From Nonlabens antarcticus (lineage in GTDB: Bacteria; Bacteroidota; Bacteroidia; Flavobacteriales; Flavobacteriaceae): DNA of 64,000 bases. Of this stretch, positions 16,877 through 26,062 are shown one piece after another (positions within the stretch are counted from its first letter, which is position 1; each line of letters begins with the position of its first letter). The DNA lies in the NCBI RefSeq assembly GCF_015356755.1, contig NZ_JADFCO010000065.1:62001-126000 (forward strand), written 5' to 3'. The position numbers and the translations under genes are program-made. The notes below the pieces were generated by a model. It had not been told where the DNA came from and searched no databases. It was given only the letters and a program-made list of their open reading frames with translations.

Positions 16877-17728
16877 ATGAAAATAAGACCAGAAGACTTA
16901 GAGAATTCAAAGCTTTACGGCTATCTAACCAGCGCCGTGCAGCCACGTCCCATTGCTTTTGCAAGTACTATTGACGTTGACGGTAAGGTGAATCTTTCCC
17001 CTTTTTCTTTTTTCAATGTTTTCAGTGCAAACCCTCCAGTGCTTGTCTTTTCACCAGTACGCCGTGGTCGTGATGGTACCATAAAAGATACATTGACAAA
17101 TGTCCAGCAAACGGGCGAGGTAGTAGTCAATATTGTTAATTTTAATATGGTACAACAAATGTCGCTGGCAAGTACGGAATATGAAACCGGCGTCAATGAA
17201 TTTGTTAAAGCGGGATTAACACCAGTGGAAAGCGATCTGGTAAAACCACCACGCGTTGCAGAAAGCCCGGTTCAATTTGAATGCAAGGTGCTGGAAATAA
17301 AAGAACTGGGAACAGATGGCGGAGCAGGAAATCTAGTGATTTGTGAAGTCATTTGCATTCACATCAATGACGATATTCTCGACGCAGATCAAAACATAGA
17401 TCCATTCAAGATTGACACGGTCGCTCGTATGGGTGCTAACTGGTACTGTCGTGCAAAAGATGCGATGTTTGAGGTGGAGAAGCCGTCTAGAAATCATGGT
17501 GTAGGCGTGGACGCGTTACCTCAAACGGTTAGAAACAGTGAGGTTTTAACTGGTAATGATCTGGGCAAACTAGGAAATATTCATGAAATCCCTGAGGCTG
17601 ATGAAGTCCTCGCTTTCGCGAAAGCGGAAAACCTACAATCTTCATCTATAAAAGAAAAACACATTAAGGCAAAAGAATTGATCGCAAAAAACGCCATCAC
17701 TGATGCCTGGAAAACTTTATTATCATAA
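16877..17728 (+). CDS. Flavin reductase family protein
   Basis: A 283-residue FMN-binding split-barrel protein. Typical family features are QPRPIAFASTID near the N-terminus, the NLSPFSFFNVFSANPP stretch and DTLTNVQQTGEVVVNIV. Such proteins reduce FMN with NAD(P)H or act as flavin-dependent oxidoreductases; the precise substrate cannot be told. The C-terminal about 90 residues are an extension common in Bacteroidota members. A palindrome copy (17612-17625) is translated as AFAKAE in that extension. It is co-directional with the DUF3127 gene, 2 bp apart. Confidence 0.88.
   Translation: MKIRPEDLENSKLYGYLTSAVQPRPIAFASTIDVDGKVNLSPFSFFNVFSANPPVLVFSPVRRGRDGTIKDTLTNVQQTGEVVVNIVNFNMVQQMSLASTEYETGVNEFVKAGLTPVESDLVKPPRVAESPVQFECKVLEIKELGTDGGAGNLVICEVICIHINDDILDADQNIDPFKIDTVARMGANWYCRAKDAMFEVEKPSRNHGVGVDALPQTVRNSEVLTGNDLGKLGNIHEIPEADEVLAFAKAENLQSSSIKEKHIKAKELIAKNAITDAWKTLLS
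17612..17625. repeat. GCTTTCGCGAAAGC palindrome, in coding
   Basis: Exact copy, read as AFAKA in the C-terminal extension of the flavin reductase. Confidence 0.9.
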
Positions 17729-17730
17729 CT

Positions 17731-18105
17731 ATGGAAGTTCAAGGAAAAATCAAACTAATAGGAGAAACCAAAACATTCGGATCTAATGGTTTCCAGAAAC
17801 GTGAAATGGTCGTTACGACTGAAGAGCAGTATCCACAACCGATTATGGTGGAGTTTGTGCAAGACAAAACCAGCTTGCTGGATTCCTTCAATATAGGTGA
17901 TGCCGTTAAAATAGGTATCAATTTACGTGGTCGTGAATGGCAAAGTCCACAAGGAGAAACTAAATACTTCAATTCCATCACGGGATGGCGCATTGAGAAA
18001 ATGGGAACTGGAGCAGCACCTACCGCTGAAGGTGTACCACCTTTTGATGAGTATGATCCTATTACAAATTCTAGTGATGAGGATAACGATGACTTACCAT
18101 TCTAG
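17731..18105 (+). CDS. DUF3127 domain protein
   Basis: A 124-residue protein with an OB-fold-like beta pattern: EVQGKIKLIGETKTF, QKREMVVTTEEQYPQPI, FNIGDAVKIGINLRGREW and YFNSITGWRIEK match the DUF3127 family. The acidic tail (SSDEDNDDLPF) closely resembles the acidic C-terminal tip of single-stranded DNA-binding proteins, so nucleic-acid or SSB-partner binding is plausible. No direct evidence of function. Followed by a strong terminator. Confidence 0.85.
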   Translation: MEVQGKIKLIGETKTFGSNGFQKREMVVTTEEQYPQPIMVEFVQDKTSLLDSFNIGDAVKIGINLRGREWQSPQGETKYFNSITGWRIEKMGTGAAPTAEGVPPFDEYDPITNSSDEDNDDLPF

Positions 18106-18132
18106 GTAAATCGTTCTTCCTTTTAAATATTT

Positions 18133-18162
18133 GATCCCAGCCTAAATGCTGGGATTTTTTTT
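18133..18162 (+). terminator. Rho-independent terminator
   Basis: ATCCCAGC / GCTGGGAT stem with CTAAAT loop and T8 tail. Confidence 0.9.
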
Positions 18163-18200
18163 GAAATGGAGGATTTATCCTCATAAGCTTCCTTTCCATC

Positions 18201-18848
18201 ATGCAAATTTTAAATCACCAACTTCTATTTCCGGATCCCAGCACTGCTGCAGTTCACGGCATGCTAGCTATAGGTGGTGATTTGAGCGTGGAACGACTTG
18301 TACTCGCCTACAACTCAGGTATTTTTCCCTGGTACAACGACGGTGACCCTATTTGCTGGTGGTCACCAGACCCTAGAATGATTTTTGATTTACAGATTGA
18401 ATCCTCTATGAAAGTCTCAAAATCGCTGCGCCAAAGCCGTCGCAATCGCGGCTATGAAATCCGGGAGAATACTTGTTTTGAGACGATAATGAGAAACTGT
18501 ATGGAGAATCCGCGATCTGATCAGATGGGAACCTGGATTAGTGAGGAATTAGTGCAAGCTTATACTAACTTGCATGAGTTAGGATATGCAAAAAGCATCG
18601 AAGTATTTAAGGATGAAGTACTTATAGGTGGTCTGTACGGTATAGACTTGCCGCAGCATGGCATTTTTTGTGGAGAAAGCATGTTTTCTATCAAAACAGA
18701 CGCAAGCAAACTGGCGCTATGGCATTTAGTTGAGAAATTAAAATTGCAGAACTACCGTTGCATTGATGCGCAACTTTATAACGATCACCTTGCTAGTCTA
18801 GGCGCAATTGAGATTGATAGGGAAGTGTTTTTATCTTATTTACGATAG
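18201..18848 (+). CDS. aat: Leucyl/phenylalanyl-tRNA-protein transferase
   Basis: A 215-residue enzyme of the N-end rule pathway. It adds Leu or Phe from aminoacyl-tRNA to proteins with N-terminal Lys or Arg, marking them for ClpAP. The signature GIFPWYNDGDPICWWSPDPR is complete, and the later GGLYGI, FCGESMFS and DASKLAL motifs are present. Length is normal. It stands alone between a terminator and a convergent tag gene. Confidence 0.96.
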   Translation: MQILNHQLLFPDPSTAAVHGMLAIGGDLSVERLVLAYNSGIFPWYNDGDPICWWSPDPRMIFDLQIESSMKVSKSLRQSRRNRGYEIRENTCFETIMRNCMENPRSDQMGTWISEELVQAYTNLHELGYAKSIEVFKDEVLIGGLYGIDLPQHGIFCGESMFSIKTDASKLALWHLVEKLKLQNYRCIDAQLYNDHLASLGAIEIDREVFLSYLR

Positions 18849-18917
18849 TCTTTAAATTCTGAAAGCTTCTCTATTAATAAAATATTATTTGACTTTTTAA
18901 GGTGGTGAAAATTTAAT

Positions 18918-19493
18918 CTACACCTCGTCATATCTAAAGCAACTGACCTCGTGATCGTTGACCATTCCTGTAGCTTGCATAAAAGCATAGATAATTGTGC
19001 TTCCCACAAACTTGAATCCTAGCTTCTTGAGGTCTTTAGCAATCTGATCAGAAAGTGGGGTATTAGGCGCGGCGTTACCATAATTCTTCACAGCGTTTGT
19101 TATGGGTTTGTGGTTCACATATGACCACATAAAATTTGAAAAACTACCGTGATCCTTCTGGATATTTAAAAATAACTGAGCGTTTGTTATAATAGACTTT
19201 ATCTTCAATTTATTACGAATTATTCCAGCATTCTGTAGGAGTTCGTCAATTTTGTTTTGATCGTAACTAGCTATTTTATGAGCATCAAACCCATCAAGAG
19301 CGTTGCGGTAATTCTCCCGCTTTTTAAGAATGGTGATCCAGCTTAATCCAGCCTGCATGGTTTCTAGAATTAGAAATTCAAAAAGTTCTTGATCATCATA
19401 GTTTGGCTTTCCCCATTCCTTGTCGTGGTACTCTTCATATAAGGCATCTCCTTCACACCATCCACACCGGTGCTTTATTTCCATCTTTTCCAT
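18918..19493 (-). CDS. tag: DNA-3-methyladenine glycosylase I
   Basis: A 191-residue base-excision repair enzyme that removes 3-methyladenine. It has the RCGWC…YHDKEWG N-terminal zinc/active-site segment, LEFLILETMQAGLSW-type motif (QAGLSWITIL) and the C-terminal VNDHEVSCFRY with the zinc-binding His and Cys. Length is normal. It is convergent with aat and divergent from the NTF2-like lipoprotein gene. Confidence 0.95.
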   Translation of the reverse strand: MEKMEIKHRCGWCEGDALYEEYHDKEWGKPNYDDQELFEFLILETMQAGLSWITILKKRENYRNALDGFDAHKIASYDQNKIDELLQNAGIIRNKLKIKSIITNAQLFLNIQKDHGSFSNFMWSYVNHKPITNAVKNYGNAAPNTPLSDQIAKDLKKLGFKFVGSTIIYAFMQATGMVNDHEVSCFRYDEV

Positions 19494-19537
19494 GATATGA
19501 AAATAGGTTTAATTATATTGAACTTCAAATCTGAACC

Positions 19538-20035
19538 ATGAGATCTATTTTTCTATCATTTATTTTAGTGACCTGTTTGACCAGTTGTTCTACCTATCAA
19601 GAAATCTCAAAGCCTCAAGCCGGCGAGATCGTAGATCAATGGCATAAAGCGGCTGCAGATGCTGACTTTGATACTTATTTTAATCTTATGACTAGCAATG
19701 CAGTTTTCATAGGTACAGAAGCGACTGAAAACTGGCAACTTAAAGAATTTAAAGCCTTTTCAAAACCTTTCTTTGATCGCGGTAAAGCCTGGTCGTTCAC
19801 TTCATTACAACGTAATATCTATTCAGAAAATGAGGTGGTTTATTTCGATGAACTACTCGATACTCAAATGGGAATTTGTCGCGGTAGTGGTATTCTAAAA
19901 AAGGAAAATGGTTCTTATCGCATTGCTCACTATGTTTTATCCATAGCAGTGCCTAATGACAACGTTGACAGCCTTACCGAAATGAAGAAAGAGTGGGACC
20001 AAAAATATATCGACAAACTGCAAACGAGGAATTAG
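19538..20035 (+). CDS. NTF2/SnoaL-like lipoprotein
   Basis: A 165-residue lipoprotein (lipobox LTSC, Cys17). The mature part follows the nuclear-transport-factor-2-like pattern: VDQWHKAAADADFDTYFNLM, a mid-region AVFIGTEATENW and a final beta sheet with RGSGILKKENGSYRIAHYVLS. In Bacteroidota such proteins are annotated as nuclear transport factor 2 family; ligand and role are unknown. Monocistronic. Confidence 0.8.
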   Translation: MRSIFLSFILVTCLTSCSTYQEISKPQAGEIVDQWHKAAADADFDTYFNLMTSNAVFIGTEATENWQLKEFKAFSKPFFDRGKAWSFTSLQRNIYSENEVVYFDELLDTQMGICRGSGILKKENGSYRIAHYVLSIAVPNDNVDSLTEMKKEWDQKYIDKLQTRN

Positions 20036-20312
20036 TGTCACTCGACCTAAACTTGCATCTTGTCGTCAAGTAAAAGATTTCGGATTAATTACTAAATCAA
20101 TTCAAGTCCTTTAGGGTAAAGGGCTTCCATACTTCTTTGATTTTAATTTTAACACAATTTAACAGTAATTTCTGTCGATTAACGGCAACACGTTATTACA
20201 CTTTATCGAATAAGAATGTATGTTGGCCTATATGGTTACCACCCATAGAATACTTAATTAGCGCACCTCTATGTGCTTGTATCTTGCTTGAGCATTACAG
20301 CAAGTTACATCT

Positions 20313-23300
20313 ATGAAAATCACTACTTTAGTTTTTCTTCTTCTCTCAATCACGGCAACTGCACAGTTCAGTACAGATGCTCCATGGATGCAGAATCTAA
20401 ACGTAGCAAAAAGTAGTGCAGAGCCATCCTTTGAGAATATCAAAAAAACTGGAGAGCAATACTGGTTACAAAACGATACGTCTGTAGCTGGTAGTGGTTA
20501 TAAATCTTTCTTACGATGGGCAGAAAGAACAAAGTCTTATTTGAAGGCAGATGGAACTGTACAATCCTCTAGTGAAGTTCAAGAAGCATTCAATTCCTTA
20601 AACATTGCCAAAACTACCCCTAACGCTGTATCACCAGACGGATCAAATTGGAGCCCTGTAGGACCATTCAATTATGAAAACACTTCTTCATGGTCACCAG
20701 GTCAAGGTACTGTAAATACTATCGCAGTTGACCCTAACAATCCCAACACATATTATGTAGGAACTCCTACTGGTGGACTTTGGAAGTCTATTGACGGTGG
20801 CAATAACTGGAAACCACTTACAGATCACCTATCCCAAATAGGTGTTAGTGCAATTGCTATCGATGGTAATAACTCTGATATCGTCTACATAGGAACCGGT
20901 GATGATGATGGAGGCGATTCTTCTAGCATTGGAATGTTGAAATCTACTGATGGCGGAAATAGTTTTTCTACAACTGGTTTGAAGTTCAACTCTTCTACTG
21001 CGGTAATTAGCGAAATCTACATTGATCCTACAAATTCTAAAAAAGTATTTGTTGCTTCTAACAGCGGTTTGTACGTAACAATTAATAGTGGCTTAACCTT
21101 CAAAAAAGTTTTTAGCGGTAATGCTAAGGATATCAAATTACAACCTGGAGATTCTAACAACGTCTACCTAACCACGAACTCTTCTTTTTTCAAATCCAGC
21201 GATGGTGGAAAAAGCTTTTTCCAAACAACCACTGGTTTGCCTTCAGGCATTTCACGTATGGTTATAGGAGTTACTAAAGCTGACTCATCTAGGGTTTATC
21301 TACTCGCAGTGGATATGGGAAATTCGTTGTTAGGAATCTACCGGTCTAATGATGCTGGAGCCACTTTTTCAAAGACAGATAATGGAACTGATATCATTGA
21401 GACTACTCAGGCATGGTACTCTCTAGCGTTAGAAGTTTCACAAACTAATCCAGACGTCATTTTTACGGGATGCCTTAATATATGGAAATCCACAAATGGT
21501 GGTGCTGGATTTGAAAAGATCAACTCCTGGAATGCTCCAGAATCTGTTGCATATACCCACGGCGACATCCACCAGCTTAGACAGTTTAACAACGAGCTTT
21601 TTGCTATGACTAACGGTGGTATTTATAGAAGTACAGACGACGCAACATCTTTTACAGACTTGACGGGAGGACTTCAAATAGGACAATTTCTAAGAATTGC
21701 GGTAAGCCCGCAATCTAGTAAGGATATTACAGGCGGTCTTCAAGGTAATGGAGGTTTCACTTTTAGCAATGGTACTTGGAAAAATTTCCACGGTGCAGAT
21801 GGTATGGAATCAGGAATTAATCCTAATAATTCTAACATCAGATACAGCTTTACTCAATTTGGTCTTGGATTGCATATTACAGAAGATGGCAGCACACTAG
21901 CAAGAAAAATTGATGGCCCAGCCTTAGGTAACTGGATCACTCCTTTAAAAACGAATAGTGCCGGAGTTATTTACGCAGGGTATAACAAATTATATAAAGT
22001 TGAGGGAAATAAATTTGTAGCGGTTTCTAAAAGCTTTATGGGAAACATAGATGTTTTAGAGCTGGATCCTATTAATGAGGACATCATGTATGTTGCGTTA
22101 AAAAATCAACTTTTTAGATCTACAAATACTGGAAAGGACTTCTCATGGATTAAGGAATTACCAGGGGACATCACAGCCATTGAAGTAAACAACAACAATA
22201 ACAACATCCTCTATCTTACTACAGGAACTGTTAACGGTAAAGTGTTAGTTAGCGATAACATGGGTGCCGATTTTAAAGACATCAGTCATAATTTACCACG
22301 ACTGGGTAAAAATACTCTTGCACATCTAGCTAACAGCGCTGACAATGCATTGTTCTTAGGAACAACAGCAGGCGTATTCAAGTATGTAGATTCAAATAAT
22401 ACTTGGGTAAATTTTTCTAAATTGTTACCTACAGTAGATGTAAGAGATATCGAGATCAATACAAATGACATGATCATGACTGCGGGTACTTATGGTCGTG
22501 GTATCTGGCAAACACCTATTGAATTTGTCCAGCCTATGACAGATGTTGTTTTGAAATCTGCAACAACTGCCGGTGGCATCATTGATTGTGGCAGCAATAA
22601 TATCACAGTTTCTTTAGGTAATATGGGAGTCAATACTATTGATGAAGTAACTTTATCTTATACCATCAATGATGGAACTGCGATTTCTGAAAAGTATAAC
22701 CTAGTAATTGAGCCACAAGGGACAAAAGAGATCACTATTGAAAACCTAAACTTAAAGCCAGGAAGCTATCAGATCAAAATAACTGCAACTACAGCGCAAG
22801 ACGAGTTTTTGAGCAATAACTTCAAGACCATAAGAATACTTCAGAATGCTCCTGCAACATTAGATACCACTTATGATTTTGAGCAGGCAGTCATGGTTAC
22901 TGAAAATAATGGAAGCTCAGAGGTATTGTGGGAAAACGGAATTCCTAATGGTAGTAAATTGAACAAGTCATTCAATAATAATAAGGTATACGCCACAAAT
23001 TTGAATGGTAGCTACACAGACCAGACAATTGCTTATTTATATACGGGATGCTATGATCTAACAGATACTGCAGATGCCCAGTTCCAGTTTGACATGGCAT
23101 ATGATCTAGAAGAGAATTGGGATATCTTTTATTTAGAGTATTCCATTGATCAAGGTCAGAACTGGAATCTTTTAGGAAATGAAGATGGTGACAACTGGTA
23201 CAACTCTAATTTAGGCTCCGATGGTAGCAACTGCTACAACTGTCCTGGTGGACAATGGACTGGAACTGATACAGAGATGAAAACGTATGCAACATCTCTA

Positions 23301-23672
23301 GAAAATCTAAAAGGTACTTCTAGCGTTGTTTTCCGTTTTGTATTTCATTCTGATCAATCTGGAAATCAAGAAGGCGTTGTTCTAGATAATGTAAAAATCA
23401 CTGGAAAATCAATAGAGAAGAAACCTGAAAATGTAAGCTTACTTTATAGTGTATATCCTAATCCTTCCAATGGTATTTTCAAGATCAACTGGAAAATGGA
23501 AGTTGAATACAGCTATATTGTTACAGACATGACGGGAAAAACAATCCTACAATCAGATTCTAGCAATGATAAAACGACGCAGTTGGATCTTACTGATGTT
23601 GCTAGCGGTCTATACTTCTTGCACGTGAATGCAAATGGCGTCACAGATGTCAAAAAACTTTTGGTTCGCTAG
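20313..23672 (+). CDS. T9SS-secreted protein with sialidase/VPS10-like beta-propeller repeats
   Basis: A 1,119-residue secreted protein. After a signal peptide (MKITTLVFLLLSITATA) the first about 740 residues contain recurring BNR/VPS10-type units such as TGGLWKSIDGGNNWK, GMLKSTDGGNSFS and FFKSSDGGKSF, which build one or two beta-propellers. A CARDB-like adhesion module follows (about 745-850), then a jelly-roll-like segment containing SNCYNCPGG, and finally a type A type IX secretion domain with VYPNPSNG near residue 1050 and the terminal KKLLVR. Likely exported across the outer membrane and surface-bound or released; ligand or enzymatic role unknown. Confidence 0.9.
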   Translation: MKITTLVFLLLSITATAQFSTDAPWMQNLNVAKSSAEPSFENIKKTGEQYWLQNDTSVAGSGYKSFLRWAERTKSYLKADGTVQSSSEVQEAFNSLNIAKTTPNAVSPDGSNWSPVGPFNYENTSSWSPGQGTVNTIAVDPNNPNTYYVGTPTGGLWKSIDGGNNWKPLTDHLSQIGVSAIAIDGNNSDIVYIGTGDDDGGDSSSIGMLKSTDGGNSFSTTGLKFNSSTAVISEIYIDPTNSKKVFVASNSGLYVTINSGLTFKKVFSGNAKDIKLQPGDSNNVYLTTNSSFFKSSDGGKSFFQTTTGLPSGISRMVIGVTKADSSRVYLLAVDMGNSLLGIYRSNDAGATFSKTDNGTDIIETTQAWYSLALEVSQTNPDVIFTGCLNIWKSTNGGAGFEKINSWNAPESVAYTHGDIHQLRQFNNELFAMTNGGIYRSTDDATSFTDLTGGLQIGQFLRIAVSPQSSKDITGGLQGNGGFTFSNGTWKNFHGADGMESGINPNNSNIRYSFTQFGLGLHITEDGSTLARKIDGPALGNWITPLKTNSAGVIYAGYNKLYKVEGNKFVAVSKSFMGNIDVLELDPINEDIMYVALKNQLFRSTNTGKDFSWIKELPGDITAIEVNNNNNNILYLTTGTVNGKVLVSDNMGADFKDISHNLPRLGKNTLAHLANSADNALFLGTTAGVFKYVDSNNTWVNFSKLLPTVDVRDIEINTNDMIMTAGTYGRGIWQTPIEFVQPMTDVVLKSATTAGGIIDCGSNNITVSLGNMGVNTIDEVTLSYTINDGTAISEKYNLVIEPQGTKEITIENLNLKPGSYQIKITATTAQDEFLSNNFKTIRILQNAPATLDTTYDFEQAVMVTENNGSSEVLWENGIPNGSKLNKSFNNNKVYATNLNGSYTDQTIAYLYTGCYDLTDTADAQFQFDMAYDLEENWDIFYLEYSIDQGQNWNLLGNEDGDNWYNSNLGSDGSNCYNCPGGQWTGTDTEMKTYATSLENLKGTSSVVFRFVFHSDQSGNQEGVVLDNVKITGKSIEKKPENVSLLYSVYPNPSNGIFKINWKMEVEYSYIVTDMTGKTILQSDSSNDKTTQLDLTDVASGLYFLHVNANGVTDVKKLLVR

Positions 23673-23699
23673 TTACTTAAACCACTACTCTGCAACCAG

Positions 23700-23733
23700 A
23701 AGGCTCCTCTATAAAAAGAAGAGCCTTTTTTTG
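23700..23733 (+). terminator. Rho-independent terminator
   Basis: AAGGCTC…GAGCCTT stem with A-rich loop and a T7 tail. Confidence 0.75.
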
Positions 23734-23775
23734 TAACATTTAATTAATGTGTGCAACTTATCCTAGGTGGAGTTC

Positions 23776-23789
23776 GCTTTCGCGAAAGC
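23776..23789. repeat. GCTTTCGCGAAAGC palindrome, intergenic
   Basis: Exact copy, extended to TTCGCTTTCGCGAAAGCGTAA, between the T9SS protein terminator and the M13 peptidase. Confidence 0.9.
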
Positions 23790-23896
23790 GTAATTGCCAT
23801 CAATTACAGAATGACAGCAAGAAATTGTTAAACCACTGATAATCGCCGCATTAATTCTGGGGAAAAATTACATTTACAATCTAAATTTTTAATATC

Positions 23897-25975
23897 ATGA
23901 ATTACAAATGGAACGTCGCTAGGTCGTTGTTAGTTCTAGCAGCAGTAACAGTCTTTACCTCTTGTAAGGACGAGAAAGAAACTGAAATGGCAGAAAATAA
24001 AGTTTATCCCGGTATCGATTTTACCGCCATGGATACACTTGTAAGCCCTAAAGATGATTTTTATCGCTATGTAAACGGTACCTGGATTGACTCCACAGAA
24101 ATTCCTGCAGACCAGACGGTATGGGGCGGTTTTAACAAACTGCGTAAGGATACAGACGCAGACGTTCTAGCAATATTAAATAAAGCAAAGGACGATAAAA
24201 ATTTAGATCCTGAATCAGATCAAGCAAAAGCGGTGTATGTCTATCAATCGATTATGGACACAGACAATCGCAATAAGGCTGGTTATGAACACTTGACGCC
24301 CTACCTTGAAATGATCGATAACATTAAAAGCGTGACAGAGCTACCCATAGTACTGGGTGAATTATCAGCTTATGGGCTGAACGGCTTGGTTTCATTTAAT
24401 GTAGGACCAGATGCTAAGGATACTAATATGAACGTGGCACAACTAGGAGCAGGAAGCCTGGGAATGGCCAGAGAATATTATGTAGAAAAAGATGCAGATA
24501 GTAAAGAAAAGTTAGAAAAATATCAGGAACACGTTGCCCGTTTGTTGAAGATGACGGGAACAGATAGTTTATCCGCAGGTAAAATGGCTGCAGGAATTGT
24601 TGCTTTTGAAGGTAAAATGGCTAAACCTAGGCTGGATAAGGTTGCTAGACGTAATCCACTGTTATCTTATAACCCGATGCCTAAATCCAATCTTAAAAAA
24701 TTAGTACCAGCGATGGACTGGAAGGCTTATTTTAAAAATGTGGGCGTGAAAGATTTTGACACCATCGTAGTGTCAGAACCAGATTACTTGAAAGCCTTAC
24801 AACCTATGATTACTCAAAACAATTTGCCGGTAATTAAGGATTATTTGAAATGGACCATGATCAACCAGTCTGCTAGCTTTCTTTCGGTAGAGTTAGAAGA
24901 TGCAAACTGGGATTTTTATTCTAAAACGATGACTGGTGCTGTAGAACAAAAGGCCGCTAACGAGCGTGCCCTAGCTATCGTAAATGGAACTGTTGGTGAA
25001 GCCTTAGGTAAATTATATGTGGAAGAAAAGTTCCCACAAGAAGCTAAGGACAAGGCCACAGAAATGATTGAGTACGTTAAACGTGCCTATGAAGTGCGCA
25101 TCAATGCACTGGACTGGATGAGTGCAGATACTAAGAAAAAAGCGATCGAGAAACTTAATGGAATGACTATCAAAATAGGGTATCCAGACAAGTGGAAGGA
25201 TTATTCTGAAATGGAAATCACGAGCCCAGATAATGGCGGTAACTTGTTTAACAACATGATGGCCGTGATCAAATGGAATCGTGAGGACAACCTAGATAAC
25301 CTAGGCGATAAAGTGGACAAGAGCGAGTGGTTCATGTCACCACAAACTGTGAATGCTTATTATAATCCTTATTATAACGAGATCGTTTTTCCAGCAGCAA
25401 TATTACAACCACCCTTTTATGATTATAATGCAGATGCTGCCATAAACTTTGGTGGTATGGGTGCTGTAATAGGTCATGAGATCTCCCATGGTTTTGATGA
25501 TAGCGGTGCTAAATTTGATGCCGCAGGAAACATGACAAACTGGTGGACAGATGAGGATAATACTAAGTTTGAAGGACTAGGAACTAACCTTGCAGATCAA
25601 TATAGCGCCATTGAAGTTATGCCAGACGTTTTCATCAACGGTGAATTTACGCTAGGAGAAAACATAGGTGATTTAGGTGGTGTAAATGCTGCTTATGACG
25701 CATTGCAAATGTGGCTAGATGACAAGGGAATAAAAGAGGAGAATATCGATGGGTTCACCCAGCAACAACGATTCTTTATAAGTTGGGCAACCGTATGGCG
25801 TACTAAAATGCGCGATGAGGCATTACAACAGCGCATCAAGGGCGATACTCACTCTCCTGGAATGCAACGTGGTTATGTGCCGCTTCAAAATATTCAGGCT
25901 TTCTATGATGCGTTTGACATCAAAGAGGGAGATAAAATGTACATAAAACCAGAAAACCGTGTGGTTATTTGGTAA
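23897..25975 (+). CDS. M13 family metallopeptidase lipoprotein
   Basis: A 692-residue neprilysin/PepO-type zinc peptidase. It has a lipobox (FTSC, Cys22), the N-terminal M13 domain with FYRYVNGTWI, and the catalytic domain with NAYYNPYYNEIVFPA, zinc motif GHEISHGFDDSG (HExxH) and the third-ligand motif GENIGDLGG. The end follows the family form (MYIKPENRVVIW). Probably a periplasm- or surface-anchored oligopeptidase. The following genes, a CocE-type hydrolase and an exported deformylase, suggest a small peptide-processing cluster, though a terminator separates them. Confidence 0.95.
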   Translation: MNYKWNVARSLLVLAAVTVFTSCKDEKETEMAENKVYPGIDFTAMDTLVSPKDDFYRYVNGTWIDSTEIPADQTVWGGFNKLRKDTDADVLAILNKAKDDKNLDPESDQAKAVYVYQSIMDTDNRNKAGYEHLTPYLEMIDNIKSVTELPIVLGELSAYGLNGLVSFNVGPDAKDTNMNVAQLGAGSLGMAREYYVEKDADSKEKLEKYQEHVARLLKMTGTDSLSAGKMAAGIVAFEGKMAKPRLDKVARRNPLLSYNPMPKSNLKKLVPAMDWKAYFKNVGVKDFDTIVVSEPDYLKALQPMITQNNLPVIKDYLKWTMINQSASFLSVELEDANWDFYSKTMTGAVEQKAANERALAIVNGTVGEALGKLYVEEKFPQEAKDKATEMIEYVKRAYEVRINALDWMSADTKKKAIEKLNGMTIKIGYPDKWKDYSEMEITSPDNGGNLFNNMMAVIKWNREDNLDNLGDKVDKSEWFMSPQTVNAYYNPYYNEIVFPAAILQPPFYDYNADAAINFGGMGAVIGHEISHGFDDSGAKFDAAGNMTNWWTDEDNTKFEGLGTNLADQYSAIEVMPDVFINGEFTLGENIGDLGGVNAAYDALQMWLDDKGIKEENIDGFTQQQRFFISWATVWRTKMRDEALQQRIKGDTHSPGMQRGYVPLQNIQAFYDAFDIKEGDKMYIKPENRVVIW

Positions 25976-25996
25976 GTTTTAATAAAATTCAATCAA

Positions 25997-26025
25997 AGGC
26001 GCTCCATATCAGAGCGCCTTTTTTT
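25997..26025 (+). terminator. Rho-independent terminator after M13 peptidase
   Basis: AGGCGCTC / GAGCGCCT stem, 7-base loop, T-run. Confidence 0.9.
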
Positions 26026-26062
26026 GTGAGTTCACTTATCTTTAGACGATAACTTTGAGATT